In this document: positions 6,347-17,751 of the stretch, piece after piece
How positions within the stretch are numbered: position 1 is the first letter of the stretch
Layout: each line of letters starts with the position of its first letter
Assembly: GCA_019750095.1 (NCBI GenBank)
Contig: JAIEOW010000165.1
Location: forward strand, 1-50,963
DNA: 50,963 nucleotides
Direction: 5' to 3'
DNA from: Phycisphaerales bacterium
Lineage (GTDB): Bacteria > Planctomycetota > Phycisphaerae > Phycisphaerales > UBA1924
The notes under the pieces: generated by a model
The model's input: only the letters and a program-made list of their open reading frames with translations
Databases searched by the model: none
What the model was told of the DNA's origin: nothing
Program-made: the position numbers and the translations under genes

Positions 6347-8833
6347 TCAGCAGCCGGCAAACCAGGCGTTGAGGAAGTCGAAGATATCCTGGAGGGTGTT
6401 CTGCGCGTCACGATTGAAGTCGGCATCACCCGCGAACCAGTCGTTCAAGAACGCGAAGATGTCGGTCACATCGACGCTGCCGGAGTTGTTGTGATCGGTA
6501 GCGCACGCCGCGTTCTGCACGCTGACGCTCAGGTTGTCGATTGCCCACCACCAGTTGTTCCGGGCATTGAGCAGCTCGAACGTGAACCGCACGCTCGTTG
6601 CGCCGGCGGGATTCGAGACATTCAGTGACACGGTCTCGTTGGTCGCATCGGGCTTGAAGGTCGGGCCGGCGGCCGAATCCCACTGCAGCAGCGTGACGGG
6701 AGCGGCCCCGTCAAAGCTCGCGCGAAGACGGGCCTGCTGCTGGCCCTCGAAGCGCCAGCTCGAATCAAACTGCACGATCATCGAGCCGGGCGACACGCCG
6801 TGATATTCGATCGTGGGCGTCAGCATCCGGGCGTTGTACGCGCCGAGCATGTTGGGCGCCGGGGTTCCACGGTCATCCCATTCATCCGGGTCAGCCACCG
6901 CGATCGTGCCGACACCCTTGGTGAACTGGGATCGGTTCTGATCGCCGGCGACCTGCACCCACCACGCCCTGCTGGTGAACGCCCATCCCTCCCACTCCTT
7001 CACGCCCGATGCCGGGATGCCCACCGTCGGCACACCCGAGTCATCCAGCAGCCAGCCGGTCGGAGGCGTCTCGGACCACACCTGCGTGTCGGCGATGGTC
7101 TCGTTCACGTTCGGGCCGAGCACGACCTGCTCGAAGTTCTCGTTCAGGAGCACGCGTCGAGTGATCAAGGGTTCGCCGATGAGCTCGATGTTGTCGACTG
7201 CCCACCACCAGTTGTTTTCCGCGTCGGTCATCGCAAAGTCAAAAACCACACTGGTCGCCCCGGCCGGCGCGGGCACGTCCAGTACCAGCGTTTCGTTGGT
7301 TGCATCGCCCTTGAACGTGGGCCCGGGCGTTGACGTCCATCGCAGCAGTTCCACCGGCGTGCCGGTGTTGAACCGAGCCGTGATCGTCGCCGTCTGGTTC
7401 TGCTCGGGTCGCCAGCTCGAATCCAGCATGAGCTTCAGCGTCGAAAGTCGAAGCCCTGCGAGCGGAATCGCCGGCGTGCTCATCATGCTGTTGTAGGTGC
7501 CTGCCGAGCGTGCGAGGTCATCCCACTCATCCGGGTCGGCGACCGCGATGGCGCCAGAGCCCTTGGCAAACTGCGAGCGATTCTGATCGCCGGCCACCGT
7601 TGACCACCAGGGGGGCGATGTAAACGACCAGCCGCGCCACTCGGTCACGCCGCCGCTTGGCACGCCCGATCGATCCACCGACCAGCCCGCGGGCGGGGTC
7701 GGTGACCACACGTTGGTTCCGGCCGGAGTTTCATCCACCGATGCACCGAGTGCGACGGCGTTGAAGTTCTCGGTGAACGCCACCACGGGCGCGACGCACG
7801 GGGTCGCGCTGCACACAGTGGCCAATCCCGCCCACACGCCGCGTTGCTCGGTACAGGCAACGACCGTCAGAATCGTGCACGCTCCGGTCCGCCCGCAGCA
7901 CGCGCCCGTCGGCGGTGGCGGCGGCGGCACGCACACGAACGGCACGCTGGGAGAGCTCGACATGCTCAGCCCGCGCGCCACGCCATCCCATCCCCACGCC
8001 GGCGGGATTGTCAGGCCGAGAAATGTGAACACCGTCGCCGGCAGATCGACGATCTCAGGAGCTGGCACGATGGCCGTGCCCTGAGCAGTGGACGCGCCGG
8101 AGACGATGAAGTCCACCAGGCGATGCTCGGGAATGTTCCGCCCATGCGAACCATCGGGCGTACCGCCGTGATCGCTCGTGACGATCACCAGCCAATCCTC
8201 GTTGAGATACGTCGGCCGCGCCCGCACCGCGGCGAGCACCTGGCCGACCAGCGCGTCGGTCGCCTCGATCTTGGCAACATACGCCGGCACGGTTGGCGAG
8301 AAACCGTTGGCGTGTCCGGATCCATCCACCTCGTCGAACGCGACGATCACCACGTCCGGATCGGCACCTTGAATATGGCTCACCGCCTGGCTTGCCACCA
8401 GTGTGTCGGGGCCGCCCGTATGAATGACGTCGGCCTGATTCTGCAGAATCGTGGTGTTCAGCGGCGACCAGTTCACGAACGACGCCGTCTGGATGTCGCA
8501 GAGTTCTTCCAACCGCTTGAAGAAGTGCGGATACTGGGTGTAGTTCGATCCAGCGAAGCTGTTGCCGGTGACCCCGTGCTTGTTGCGATGCACGCCGCAG
8601 AACATGCTGGACCAGCACGGGCCGGAGATGGTGATGTCTTCGACCATGCACTCGGCACTGTGAGCCCCATTTGTGATGAGCCCGTCCATGTTTGGCGTGT
8701 TCGCCACGGCTCGGGCATCGGGTCGCATGCCGTCGATCCCGATGACCAGCACCTTGCGATCGATCGCAAGGCACCCCGCGGCGAGCCCAAGAGCCCCGAC
8801 GAAAGAGACCACACGCCAAGTCATCGCACGCAT
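6347..8833 (-). CDS. secreted type I phosphodiesterase / nucleotide pyrophosphatase-like protein with duplicated domain and GC-type dockerin
   Basis: An 828-residue exported protein. After a signal peptide (VVSFVGALGLAAGC) comes an alkaline-phosphatase-superfamily domain (about residues 30-310): the metal site in VIGIDGMRPD, the nucleophile region SGPCWSSMFCGVHRNKHGV (probable Ser nucleophile), FDEVDGSGHANGF, VTSDHGG and a final GSHGRNIPEH. A Pro stretch and a Cys-rich GACC box follow. Then come two copies of a roughly 200-residue beta-rich domain (about 354-560 and 564-780), sharing AGDQNRSQF and IAVADPDEWDD. The last 50 residues hold two calcium-loop repeats ending WFAGC. The ATG at 8833 has GGAG upstream. 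It may cleave phosphodiester or sulfate-like esters at the cell surface; the substrate is unknown. Confidence 0.85.
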   Translation of the reverse strand: MRAMTWRVVSFVGALGLAAGCLAIDRKVLVIGIDGMRPDARAVANTPNMDGLITNGAHSAECMVEDITISGPCWSSMFCGVHRNKHGVTGNSFAGSNYTQYPHFFKRLEELCDIQTASFVNWSPLNTTILQNQADVIHTGGPDTLVASQAVSHIQGADPDVVIVAFDEVDGSGHANGFSPTVPAYVAKIEATDALVGQVLAAVRARPTYLNEDWLVIVTSDHGGTPDGSHGRNIPEHRLVDFIVSGASTAQGTAIVPAPEIVDLPATVFTFLGLTIPPAWGWDGVARGLSMSSSPSVPFVCVPPPPPPTGACCGRTGACTILTVVACTEQRGVWAGLATVCSATPCVAPVVAFTENFNAVALGASVDETPAGTNVWSPTPPAGWSVDRSGVPSGGVTEWRGWSFTSPPWWSTVAGDQNRSQFAKGSGAIAVADPDEWDDLARSAGTYNSMMSTPAIPLAGLRLSTLKLMLDSSWRPEQNQTATITARFNTGTPVELLRWTSTPGPTFKGDATNETLVLDVPAPAGATSVVFDFAMTDAENNWWWAVDNIELIGEPLITRRVLLNENFEQVVLGPNVNETIADTQVWSETPPTGWLLDDSGVPTVGIPASGVKEWEGWAFTSRAWWVQVAGDQNRSQFTKGVGTIAVADPDEWDDRGTPAPNMLGAYNARMLTPTIEYHGVSPGSMIVQFDSSWRFEGQQQARLRASFDGAAPVTLLQWDSAAGPTFKPDATNETVSLNVSNPAGATSVRFTFELLNARNNWWWAIDNLSVSVQNAACATDHNNSGSVDVTDIFAFLNDWFAGDADFNRDAQNTLQDIFDFLNAWFAGC

Positions 8834-8975
8834 GAGACACTCCAGACTCAACTCACGGAACTTCACAGCGCCACAGGCAATCAAGACCGTACCATCCACT
8901 GTTCTTAGAACTGCCTCAGCGTCCGCCAAGATTGCGTTGAGACTCTGTCAAGACCATGAACATCTGCGCGTGGCT

Positions 8976-9818
8976 TCAGCCGACGATGGCATCGTCTGGA
9001 AGCGCCGGAGCGGTGTGGGTGCTGACGGCGGCGCGGAGGATGGCCGCGGCGATGGCGTGGGGGTCGGCGGCACTCTTGATCCAGACTTCGTGCGTGCGGC
9101 CGTCGCGGGCGATGAAGACGACTTCTTGGTTGAGATCGACGAGCACGGCGGACTGGCGCAGATCAAACGTGGTGTGGGTGAGCGTGCGGGTGTTGAGCAT
9201 CGTGCGCTCGAGGACTTCGAGTTTGCCTGGGGTGATGCGGAGGATGGTGGGCCAGAGCAGAACGGCACCGCACGAGCCAACCAGCAGGCCAGCAGCCCAG
9301 CCGAATGTAGCCCGATCCAGACCGAATGCGAAGGCGATAAACAACGCGATGACAACACCGACGCCGTAGGGAAGCACCCAGGCGATCGTTCGCGTGCGCA
9401 TCGCAAACGGGGCGTTGCAAATGAACGCCTCGAAGAACTCATCACGAATCGGGCCTTGTCGAGCGAACACTTCGAGCCGCGAAGGTTGTCCGACGCACGC
9501 AACCCGAGCAGAACTCGGCGGACTCTCCGGCACCCCCTTCCATCTCGCGATGTTCTTCCACGGACCCTTCTTGAGCAACCAATGGCCAAAGAAGATCGCA
9601 CCGAGAAGGCCAAGAACCTCGTAGATCGAGCTCACAACTCGCGATGACAAGAGCACGATTAAGACCACCATAAACAACAACACGACCAAGTGGGAACGTC
9701 TCCATGGGCTCGTGAGCGCGATCTGTCGATTTGCCTGAACCGACCACTTCCGTCCGAACACAACCAGCGGCGACTCCGCAGGTCCGGCGGCTGGCATTTT
9801 GTCGGCGGTGTTACTCAT
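8976..9818 (-). CDS. membrane protein, paralogue of the upstream gene (copy 2)
   Basis: A 280-residue protein that I do not recognise. It has a short hydrophilic N-terminus, a pair of hydrophobic helices (LVVLLFMVVLIVLLSS and VLGLLGAIFFGHWLL), a cytosol-like segment with VRVACVG-type sequence, and a second helix pair (WVLPYGVGVVIALFIAFAF and WAAGLLVGSCGAVLLW). The roughly 90-residue C-terminal domain begins ILRITPGKLEVLER and ends ALPDDAIVG. That C-terminal domain closely matches the gene at 9919-10779 (FDLRQSAVLVDLNQEVVF against YDLRTRAVLVDMSQNCVF), so the two arose by tandem duplication. The ATG at 9818 has GGAAAG upstream. Confidence 0.72.
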   Translation of the reverse strand: MSNTADKMPAAGPAESPLVVFGRKWSVQANRQIALTSPWRRSHLVVLLFMVVLIVLLSSRVVSSIYEVLGLLGAIFFGHWLLKKGPWKNIARWKGVPESPPSSARVACVGQPSRLEVFARQGPIRDEFFEAFICNAPFAMRTRTIAWVLPYGVGVVIALFIAFAFGLDRATFGWAAGLLVGSCGAVLLWPTILRITPGKLEVLERTMLNTRTLTHTTFDLRQSAVLVDLNQEVVFIARDGRTHEVWIKSAADPHAIAAAILRAAVSTHTAPALPDDAIVG

Positions 9819-9918
9819 ACTTTCCACGCTGGATTGCTGACGAAACGCCGCAGATCATACATGAACACTCTTGATCTGCGACTGCGGTCGCACACAACGA
9901 ATGATCGCATACCTGCGG

Positions 9919-10779
9919 TCATCCGAGCAGCGTGTCTTTGGGCAGAGCCGGTGTTGGCGCCGTTGAAATGGCCCCGGCGAGCACGGCTCGCGCGATCGTG
10001 ACCGGCTCCGCAGTTCCATGCAGCAGCACCTCTGTCGTGGCGTCTTTGGTCGCCAGAAAGACGCAGTTCTGGCTCATGTCGACGAGCACCGCTCGCGTGC
10101 GCAGGTCGTAACTCCGGCAACGGACGATCCGCCGCCCGAGAAACGTGCAGATGAGCACATCCAGTCTTCCCGGGGTCACTCGGATATAGGACGGCCATAC
10201 GTGTCCGACGAGTTTCCCGCTGAGCAGAGCGGCGAAGATCACGCTCGGGAGCACTGCGGAGACGCTCTGATGAAGGGCGTAAGAAAGCAGACCGATCGGA
10301 ACTCCGATGACCCCCGTCATCACCACCGCCGAGACGACTCCCAATCTTCCGAGCGACCCGGCGGCGGGCGCATAGGCCACCACGGGCTCGAATGCCGCGT
10401 CCACAATTGGACCATCGGCATGCACTCTCGCCAGCTCAAATGGAGCTCCGGTGCACGCCACTCGAACCGATGGATCTGGATAGGGCGACACGTTCTCCCA
10501 GTGCTCAGAACTCGAGACCGGGGCGTCATTCGGAAGCCCCGGAGTACGTCGCCAGTCCATCAGCACAAAGAGGACACCGACAATCGTGATGAACCCGCCC
10601 CAGATCCAACCCCCGATCACTATCTGTCGAGGCCACAACAGACTGAGCCCGAGAAGAACGACCGCGAAAAAAAGACCAATCGCGCTCGCGTCCGATCCGC
10701 CGAATCGAACCCGCTCGATGGCGATGCCGCTTTTGCGGGCGAATGCGATCGGACGATTCTGTTCGGCACTCGCCTGCAT
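9919..10779 (-). CDS. membrane protein, paralogue of the downstream gene (copy 1)
   Basis: A 286-residue protein of unknown function, built like its downstream neighbour: two hydrophobic helices early (IGLFFAVVLLGLSLLW and IWGGFITIVGVLFVLM), a hydrophilic stretch with VRVACTGAPFELARVHADGP, two more helices (VVSAVVMTGVIGVPIGLLSY and VIFAALLSGKLVGHVW) and a C-terminal domain starting YIRVTPGRLDVL and ending ALPKDTLLG. The C-terminal domain is probably cytoplasmic and may sense or bind something, but no known domain is recognisable. A TAGAGT box 9 nt before the ATG suggests an independent promoter. The gene is divergent from gyrB. Confidence 0.7.
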   Translation of the reverse strand: MQASAEQNRPIAFARKSGIAIERVRFGGSDASAIGLFFAVVLLGLSLLWPRQIVIGGWIWGGFITIVGVLFVLMDWRRTPGLPNDAPVSSSEHWENVSPYPDPSVRVACTGAPFELARVHADGPIVDAAFEPVVAYAPAAGSLGRLGVVSAVVMTGVIGVPIGLLSYALHQSVSAVLPSVIFAALLSGKLVGHVWPSYIRVTPGRLDVLICTFLGRRIVRCRSYDLRTRAVLVDMSQNCVFLATKDATTEVLLHGTAEPVTIARAVLAGAISTAPTPALPKDTLLG

Positions 10780-10788
10780 CAATCGGCA

Positions 10789-10794
10789 ACTCTA
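10789..10794 (-). promoter_or_regulatory. possible -10 box (TAGAGT) of the membrane-protein pair
   Basis: TAGAGT on the minus strand ends 9 nt before the ATG at 10779, in the gap shared with gyrB. The gene lacks an obvious Shine-Dalgarno sequence. The -35 region is not clear. Confidence 0.3.
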
Positions 10795-10805
10795 TGATTA
10801 CTTGA

Positions 10806-13676
<2,871 letters not shown>

Positions 13677-13862
13677 GCCCGCTGGGCCTGAGAGCAGTGT
13701 TGAGCGGGTGCTTCGTCGGCGTATTCCCCGGTGGTCCGGGGCGCGCCGAATCCGCGCCTCCCCAGTGGTCCGATTTTCACATGGTTATCGGGCTCGGTTG
13801 TTTCGGAATGTCCCGGTCTTCTGAACGCAGCGCACGATTGAGTCGATGGCAGTGCTGAGCGC

Positions 13863-15053
13863 ATGCCCACTCCACCCAATAACAACCGTTCCGCCTCGGC
13901 AGTGCCTCCACGGGCTCCGAACACCGGTGGTCGAGAGAACTCGCTCGGGCTCACCCGCGCCGAGCTGGACATGCTCATCGACACGCTTGATCGCGAGCAG
14001 ACGGCCAAGGGCAGCCAGCGCCGAGAATCGGCGCGCATCTCATTTCACGAGATGCCTCTTGAGCTCACCATCATCCAGCCCGGCGGCGGCCAGACCAACA
14101 TCCGCGTGGCCTCCCGCAATCTCTCAAGATCCGGGATGGGCTTTCTTCACTCGGCGTATCTGCACGTCGGCACGTCGATCATCGTCTCGCTGGATCACCG
14201 GCAGACCGGCCTGGTGAGCATTCGAGCAAAGGTCGTTCGTTGTCGCCACGTCACGCGGCACATCCACGAGATCGGCGTGAAGTTCGACACGATCATCAAT
14301 CTGCGCGACTATGTCCAGTTGGACAACCTCAGCCAGTCGTTCTCCTGCGAGAACGTCGATCCAAGCCAGCTCAAGGGATCGGTGCTGATCGTCGCAGAGT
14401 ACAAGATCGAAGTCGCGTGCATCCAGGCGATACTCGCCGACTCCGCGCTCACCGTTCTCAAGGCCCACAGCATGGATGAGGCCATCACCGAGGCCCGCAC
14501 CGGCGTGGACATCATGCTCTGTGACTATCAGTTCGAGAACGGCACGGGCCTGGACTTTCTGAAGCTCGCCCGCGAATCGGGGCTGCGCTGTCCGGTGATC
14601 ATCATGTCCGCGGATCGATCACCCGAAGCCCGCAACGCCATCCGCAAGGCCAACGCCGACGGATTTCTTGCCAAGCCGATCGAGAAGGACACCCTGCTTC
14701 GAGCCATCGCCGAGTTTCTGCTCGTCTCGGGCGATCGGGGCGACTCGGCGGCGTCGCTCTACTCCACGCTGCCGGCAACCTCTCCGATGCGCGCGCTCGC
14801 CGACGACTTCGTGGAGGACCTGCGTGTCATGGGCGAAGAGATTGCTCAGTGCGCCCAGGCCAAGGACATTGCCGGTATTCGCAAGCGCTGCCTGCGGATC
14901 GCCGGGCCGGCTCCTTCGCTTGGGTTTGAGTCCCTGGCGAAACTCGCCGGAACGGTCATCACCTCGCTGGACTCCACGATGAGCATCGAGGAGTCCCTCG
15001 TGCCGCTCAACACGTTCATCCAGACGTGCAAAAGTGTCCGTCGAGCGGCATAG
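13863..15053 (+). CDS. PilZ - receiver - degenerate Hpt domain regulator
   Basis: A 396-residue cytosolic signalling protein with three domains. Residues about 50-145 are PilZ-like (RRESARISF and SRNLSRSGMGFLH), a fold that usually binds cyclic di-GMP. Residues about 175-290 are a response-regulator receiver with phospho-acceptor Asp221 (MLCDYQF), IIMSADRS and Lys271 (FLAKPIE); one of the paired N-terminal acidic residues is Ala (VLIVAEY). Residues about 305-390 resemble a histidine phosphotransfer helix bundle, with GPAPSLGFESLAKLA matching the GxAxxxG motif, but the phospho-accepting His is replaced. It may link c-di-GMP level to a phosphorelay. The queE start lies close by and may overlap this gene. 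Confidence 0.75.
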   Translation: MPTPPNNNRSASAVPPRAPNTGGRENSLGLTRAELDMLIDTLDREQTAKGSQRRESARISFHEMPLELTIIQPGGGQTNIRVASRNLSRSGMGFLHSAYLHVGTSIIVSLDHRQTGLVSIRAKVVRCRHVTRHIHEIGVKFDTIINLRDYVQLDNLSQSFSCENVDPSQLKGSVLIVAEYKIEVACIQAILADSALTVLKAHSMDEAITEARTGVDIMLCDYQFENGTGLDFLKLARESGLRCPVIIMSADRSPEARNAIRKANADGFLAKPIEKDTLLRAIAEFLLVSGDRGDSAASLYSTLPATSPMRALADDFVEDLRVMGEEIAQCAQAKDIAGIRKRCLRIAGPAPSLGFESLAKLAGTVITSLDSTMSIEESLVPLNTFIQTCKSVRRAA

Positions 15054-15075
15054 CCACTCCCCCCACACCCACCCC

Positions 15076-15081
15076 TACGCT
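15076..15081 (+). promoter_or_regulatory. possible -10 box (TACGCT) of queE
   Basis: The hexamer ends 6 nt before the GTG at 15088, after the stop codon of the PilZ-receiver gene. It is one reason for preferring that start over the upstream ATG at 15034. Confidence 0.35.
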
Positions 15082-15087
15082 GGTTCG

Positions 15088-15921
15088 GTGTCGACTCGGC
15101 TTCCCATTCTGCCGGATTCCTCGGGCTTGCCGCAGGCCGCGGATGGCTCCGCGCTTCCGATTGCCGAGACCTTTGTGTCGGTGCAGGGCGAGGGCAAGCT
15201 CACCGGCGTGCCGTCGCTGTTCATTCGGCTGAGCGGGTGCAATCTGCGTTGCTCATGGTGCGATACGCCGTTTGCCAGTTGGTCGCCCGAGGGTTCGACG
15301 CGCCCGATCGATGAGCTTGTCTCCCTTGGCCGCACGTCGGGTGTGCGACACGCCGTGCTGACCGGGGGGGAGCCGATGATGTTCCCGGGGCTGCGCGAGC
15401 TCTCGACGCGACTCGCTTCGCCGCAGGAAAGCGGTGGCGCGGGCATGCACATCACCATCGAGACGGCGGGGACGATCACTCCTGCACCGCACCGCGCTTC
15501 CGGCATCGACTGGCCACTGACCGCGCACCTGATGTCGATCAGTCCGAAGCTCGCGAGCTCAACGCCGCACAACGATCCACGCGACCAAGGGGGCGTCTGG
15601 GCCGCACGCCACGAACACCGGCGGATCAACCTGCCCGTGCTGCGCGAACTGCTGTCTCGAAGGCCCGCGCTCGGTAGTGGCCACGATCACCAGTTGAAGT
15701 TCGTCGTCACCACTCCGACAGACGAGGCGGAGATCGTTCGGCTGCTCACCGAACTTGCCGGGTGTGATCTGACCCCGACCGACGTGCTGATCATGCCCGA
15801 GGGCGTGTCGGCCCCCACGCAGCCGCAGAAAGATGCCGCCCTGGCCATCTGTCTTCGTCACGGCTGGCGTTATTGCACGCGGCTGCACATCGACCTCTTT
15901 GGCCACCGCCGCGGAACGTGA
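15088..15921 (+). CDS. queE: 7-carboxy-7-deazaguanine synthase (radical SAM)
   Basis: QueE converts 6-carboxy-5,6,7,8-tetrahydropterin to 7-carboxy-7-deazaguanine, the ring-forming step toward queuosine and other 7-deazaguanines. The protein of about 277 residues begins with the family's IAETFVSVQGEGKLTGVPS motif. Its iron-sulfur cluster site CNLRCSWC (Cys51, Cys55, Cys58) is followed by DTPFASW, and VLTGGEPMM is the SAM-binding GGE motif. The N-terminal extension to the ATG at 15034 would overlap the previous gene by 20 nt and is not protein-like, so GTG 15088 is preferred. queD lies 80 bp downstream. queC and queF are not in the window. Confidence 0.92.
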   Translation: MSTRLPILPDSSGLPQAADGSALPIAETFVSVQGEGKLTGVPSLFIRLSGCNLRCSWCDTPFASWSPEGSTRPIDELVSLGRTSGVRHAVLTGGEPMMFPGLRELSTRLASPQESGGAGMHITIETAGTITPAPHRASGIDWPLTAHLMSISPKLASSTPHNDPRDQGGVWAARHEHRRINLPVLRELLSRRPALGSGHDHQLKFVVTTPTDEAEIVRLLTELAGCDLTPTDVLIMPEGVSAPTQPQKDAALAICLRHGWRYCTRLHIDLFGHRRGT

Positions 15922-15963
15922 TTTGCAGCCCGATTCGCTGACTTTTGCATAGCATTGTGCCCT

Positions 15964-15995
15964 TCCTAAACGCCGAAACTCCGTAACTCAGTCAC
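15964..15995 (-). repeat. degenerate octamer array (4 units) before queD
   Basis: Read on the minus strand, four successive 8-bp units occur: GTGACTGA, GTTACGGA, GTTTCGGC and GTTTAGGA. They match the consensus of the larger arrays at 23680-23776 (about GTGACGAA) in phase and sequence. The array ends 6 nt before the queD start codon, so it occupies the leader or promoter zone. No protein is encoded here. Confidence 0.55.
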
Positions 15996-16001
15996 TTCCC
16001 C

Positions 16002-16463
16002 GTGTACCGCATCTGCAAATCCTTCACCGTCGAGTCCGGGCACATGCTGCTGAAGCATCCCGGCCTGTGCCGCTTTCCTCACGGGCACTCGCGCCGGATT
16101 GAAGTGGTGCTCGCCTCGCCGACGCTCGACCAGCAGGACATGGTCTGCGACTTCAAAGCCATCAAGCTCGCGCTCGGCGATTTTCTTGGCCGTTTCGATC
16201 ACTCGATGGCCATGAACTCCGCCGACCCGATGGTGAAGAATCTCGAGTCGATGAAGTCGCGTCTGGTGCTGTTTGAGGACACCGACCCGACGACCGAGGT
16301 GCTTGCCGAGCACATCTTCCGGTTTCTCGATGCGGAGCTGCGCGCCGGCAAGACTTATTCCGACGCCCAGGGCGTGTCGTATCGCTTCCCACCAGGACTC
16401 AAACTCGAACGGGTCCGCGTGAGCGAGACCGAATCAACGTGGGCGGAGTTCACGCCGGAGTAG
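16002..16463 (+). CDS. queD: 6-carboxy-5,6,7,8-tetrahydropterin synthase
   Basis: QueD makes 6-carboxytetrahydropterin from 7,8-dihydroneopterin triphosphate and supplies the substrate of QueE. The 153-residue protein shows the zinc site and active-site Cys of the PTPS/QueD family: His14 (SGHMLL), Cys23, His27 and His29 (CRFPHGH). FDHSMAMN carries the family's Asp-His pair, and there is a C-terminal Glu in VSETESTWAEF. CDFKAIK is the typical 'V.DF..lK' segment. The start is a GTG with no clear Shine-Dalgarno sequence, directly after an octamer repeat. Its 3' end overlaps the convergent aminotransferase gene by 14 nt. Confidence 0.9.
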   Translation: MYRICKSFTVESGHMLLKHPGLCRFPHGHSRRIEVVLASPTLDQQDMVCDFKAIKLALGDFLGRFDHSMAMNSADPMVKNLESMKSRLVLFEDTDPTTEVLAEHIFRFLDAELRAGKTYSDAQGVSYRFPPGLKLERVRVSETESTWAEFTPE

Positions 16464-17751
16464 CCCGCTCCCGCATCAACTCTTCCCGCAGACACTCCAT
16501 CAGATAGTCCACCTGCGCCATCGCGTTGTACGCCTGCATGCTGATGCGGATCAGCCGCCTTTGCGGGTTCTGCGGCCCGGGCGTCGTTCCCTCCGGCAGG
16601 GGCGGAAATGGCATGATCGGAATCTGGATCCCGTGTCGCTCGATCAGTTCGTCCCACAGGCGATCGTGATAGCCACGTTTGCTCGGACGAATCACGCCGC
16701 CGGGGGGATTCGGCAGCGGCACCGCCGCGAGCGTGCCGATCATGCTCTCCGGGCACGGCGGATCCACTCCAAGCGACTTGCACATCACGCGACGCGCTTC
16801 GAGAGCCATCCGCCGATTCTGCTCCATCAACCCCGTGAGCCCGCCGGGAAAGAGCGTGGAAAGAAACCGGCGTGCATCAGTGAGGCACAGCACGGGCGAG
16901 GCGTCGAACGTGCCGACATAGTCGAACTCCAGCCGATACCGCGACCGATCCATGCGCGTAGCGTTGGCGCCGTGCGAGATCGTGAGGGGGCGGATCATCT
17001 CGCGTTTGTCCTCGCGCACCCAGAGGAACGCCGAGCCCTTGGGCGTGCACATCCACTTATGGAAGTTGCCCGTGTAGTACGTGCATCCCAGGTTGCGGAT
17101 GTCCAGCGGGATCATCCCCGGCGCGTGTGCGCCATCGATCAACGTGTCGATCCCGCAGCGCGTCAGCTCTTCCACGATCGGGCCGATCGGCATCACCATG
17201 CCCGTCGGGCTGGTGACGTGGCTGAGCATCACCAGCTTGGTGCGGCTGGTCACCCCGGCCAGCACGCCCGCGACAACCTCTTGCGCCGAACGCACCGGAA
17301 AGGGCGGCGATGCGCTCACCACCCGCGCCCCGAATCGCTCTGCCACATGACGCAGCGCGTTGTTGCACGCGTTGTACTCGTGGGTGTTGGTCAGCAGCTC
17401 ATCGCCCGGCTTGAATGTCAGCGACCGCAACACCGTGTTCACACCACTGGTCGCATTGGAGACAAACGCGATCCCCTCGGCGTCGGCCCCCACGATCTCG
17501 GCGGCGCAGCGCCTGGCATCGTCAAGCATCGGTTCCAGCAACTCGACAAAGAACCGCACCGGCTCGCGCTCCATGAGCGCAACGATCTCGCGCTGCTTCT
17601 CGATGACGACCGTCGGACACGCGCCGAACGAGCCGTGGTTCAGAAACACCACGCCCGGATCCAGCCGCCAGTGCACCGCGAGTGGCGACGGCGCGGGTCG
17701 CGTGCGACCCGTACCAGAAACGCCAAAGAGCTGGGGATCAGCCGCGGACAT
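16450..17751 (-). CDS. aminotransferase class V-fold PLP-dependent enzyme
   Basis: A 433-residue PLP enzyme of the fold-type I class V group, closest in appearance to isopenicillin N epimerase-like and cysteine desulfurase-like proteins. VFLNHGSFGACP near the N-terminus is typical of the epimerase-like set. SNATSGVNTVLRSL holds the phosphate-binding region, IDGAHAPGMIPLDI the cofactor Asp and His, and YTGNFHKWMCTPKGSAFL the Schiff-base Lys232. RRLIRISMQAYN is the C-terminal carboxylate-binding Arg region. The substrate is not predictable; epimerase, lyase or desulfurase activity are all possible. The start codon lies within the 3' end of a small upstream gene, so translation may be coupled. 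Confidence 0.85.
   Translation of the reverse strand: MSAADPQLFGVSGTGRTRPAPSPLAVHWRLDPGVVFLNHGSFGACPTVVIEKQREIVALMEREPVRFFVELLEPMLDDARRCAAEIVGADAEGIAFVSNATSGVNTVLRSLTFKPGDELLTNTHEYNACNNALRHVAERFGARVVSASPPFPVRSAQEVVAGVLAGVTSRTKLVMLSHVTSPTGMVMPIGPIVEELTRCGIDTLIDGAHAPGMIPLDIRNLGCTYYTGNFHKWMCTPKGSAFLWVREDKREMIRPLTISHGANATRMDRSRYRLEFDYVGTFDASPVLCLTDARRFLSTLFPGGLTGLMEQNRRMALEARRVMCKSLGVDPPCPESMIGTLAAVPLPNPPGGVIRPSKRGYHDRLWDELIERHGIQIPIMPFPPLPEGTTPGPQNPQRRLIRISMQAYNAMAQVDYLMECLREELMRERATPA

Noticed and set aside
15034-15087. Upstream ATG start for queE overlapping the PilZ-receiver gene
   Set aside because: The added 18 residues are His/Pro-rich and unlike QueE N-termini, and a GTG with a -10-like box lies closer to the conserved region.
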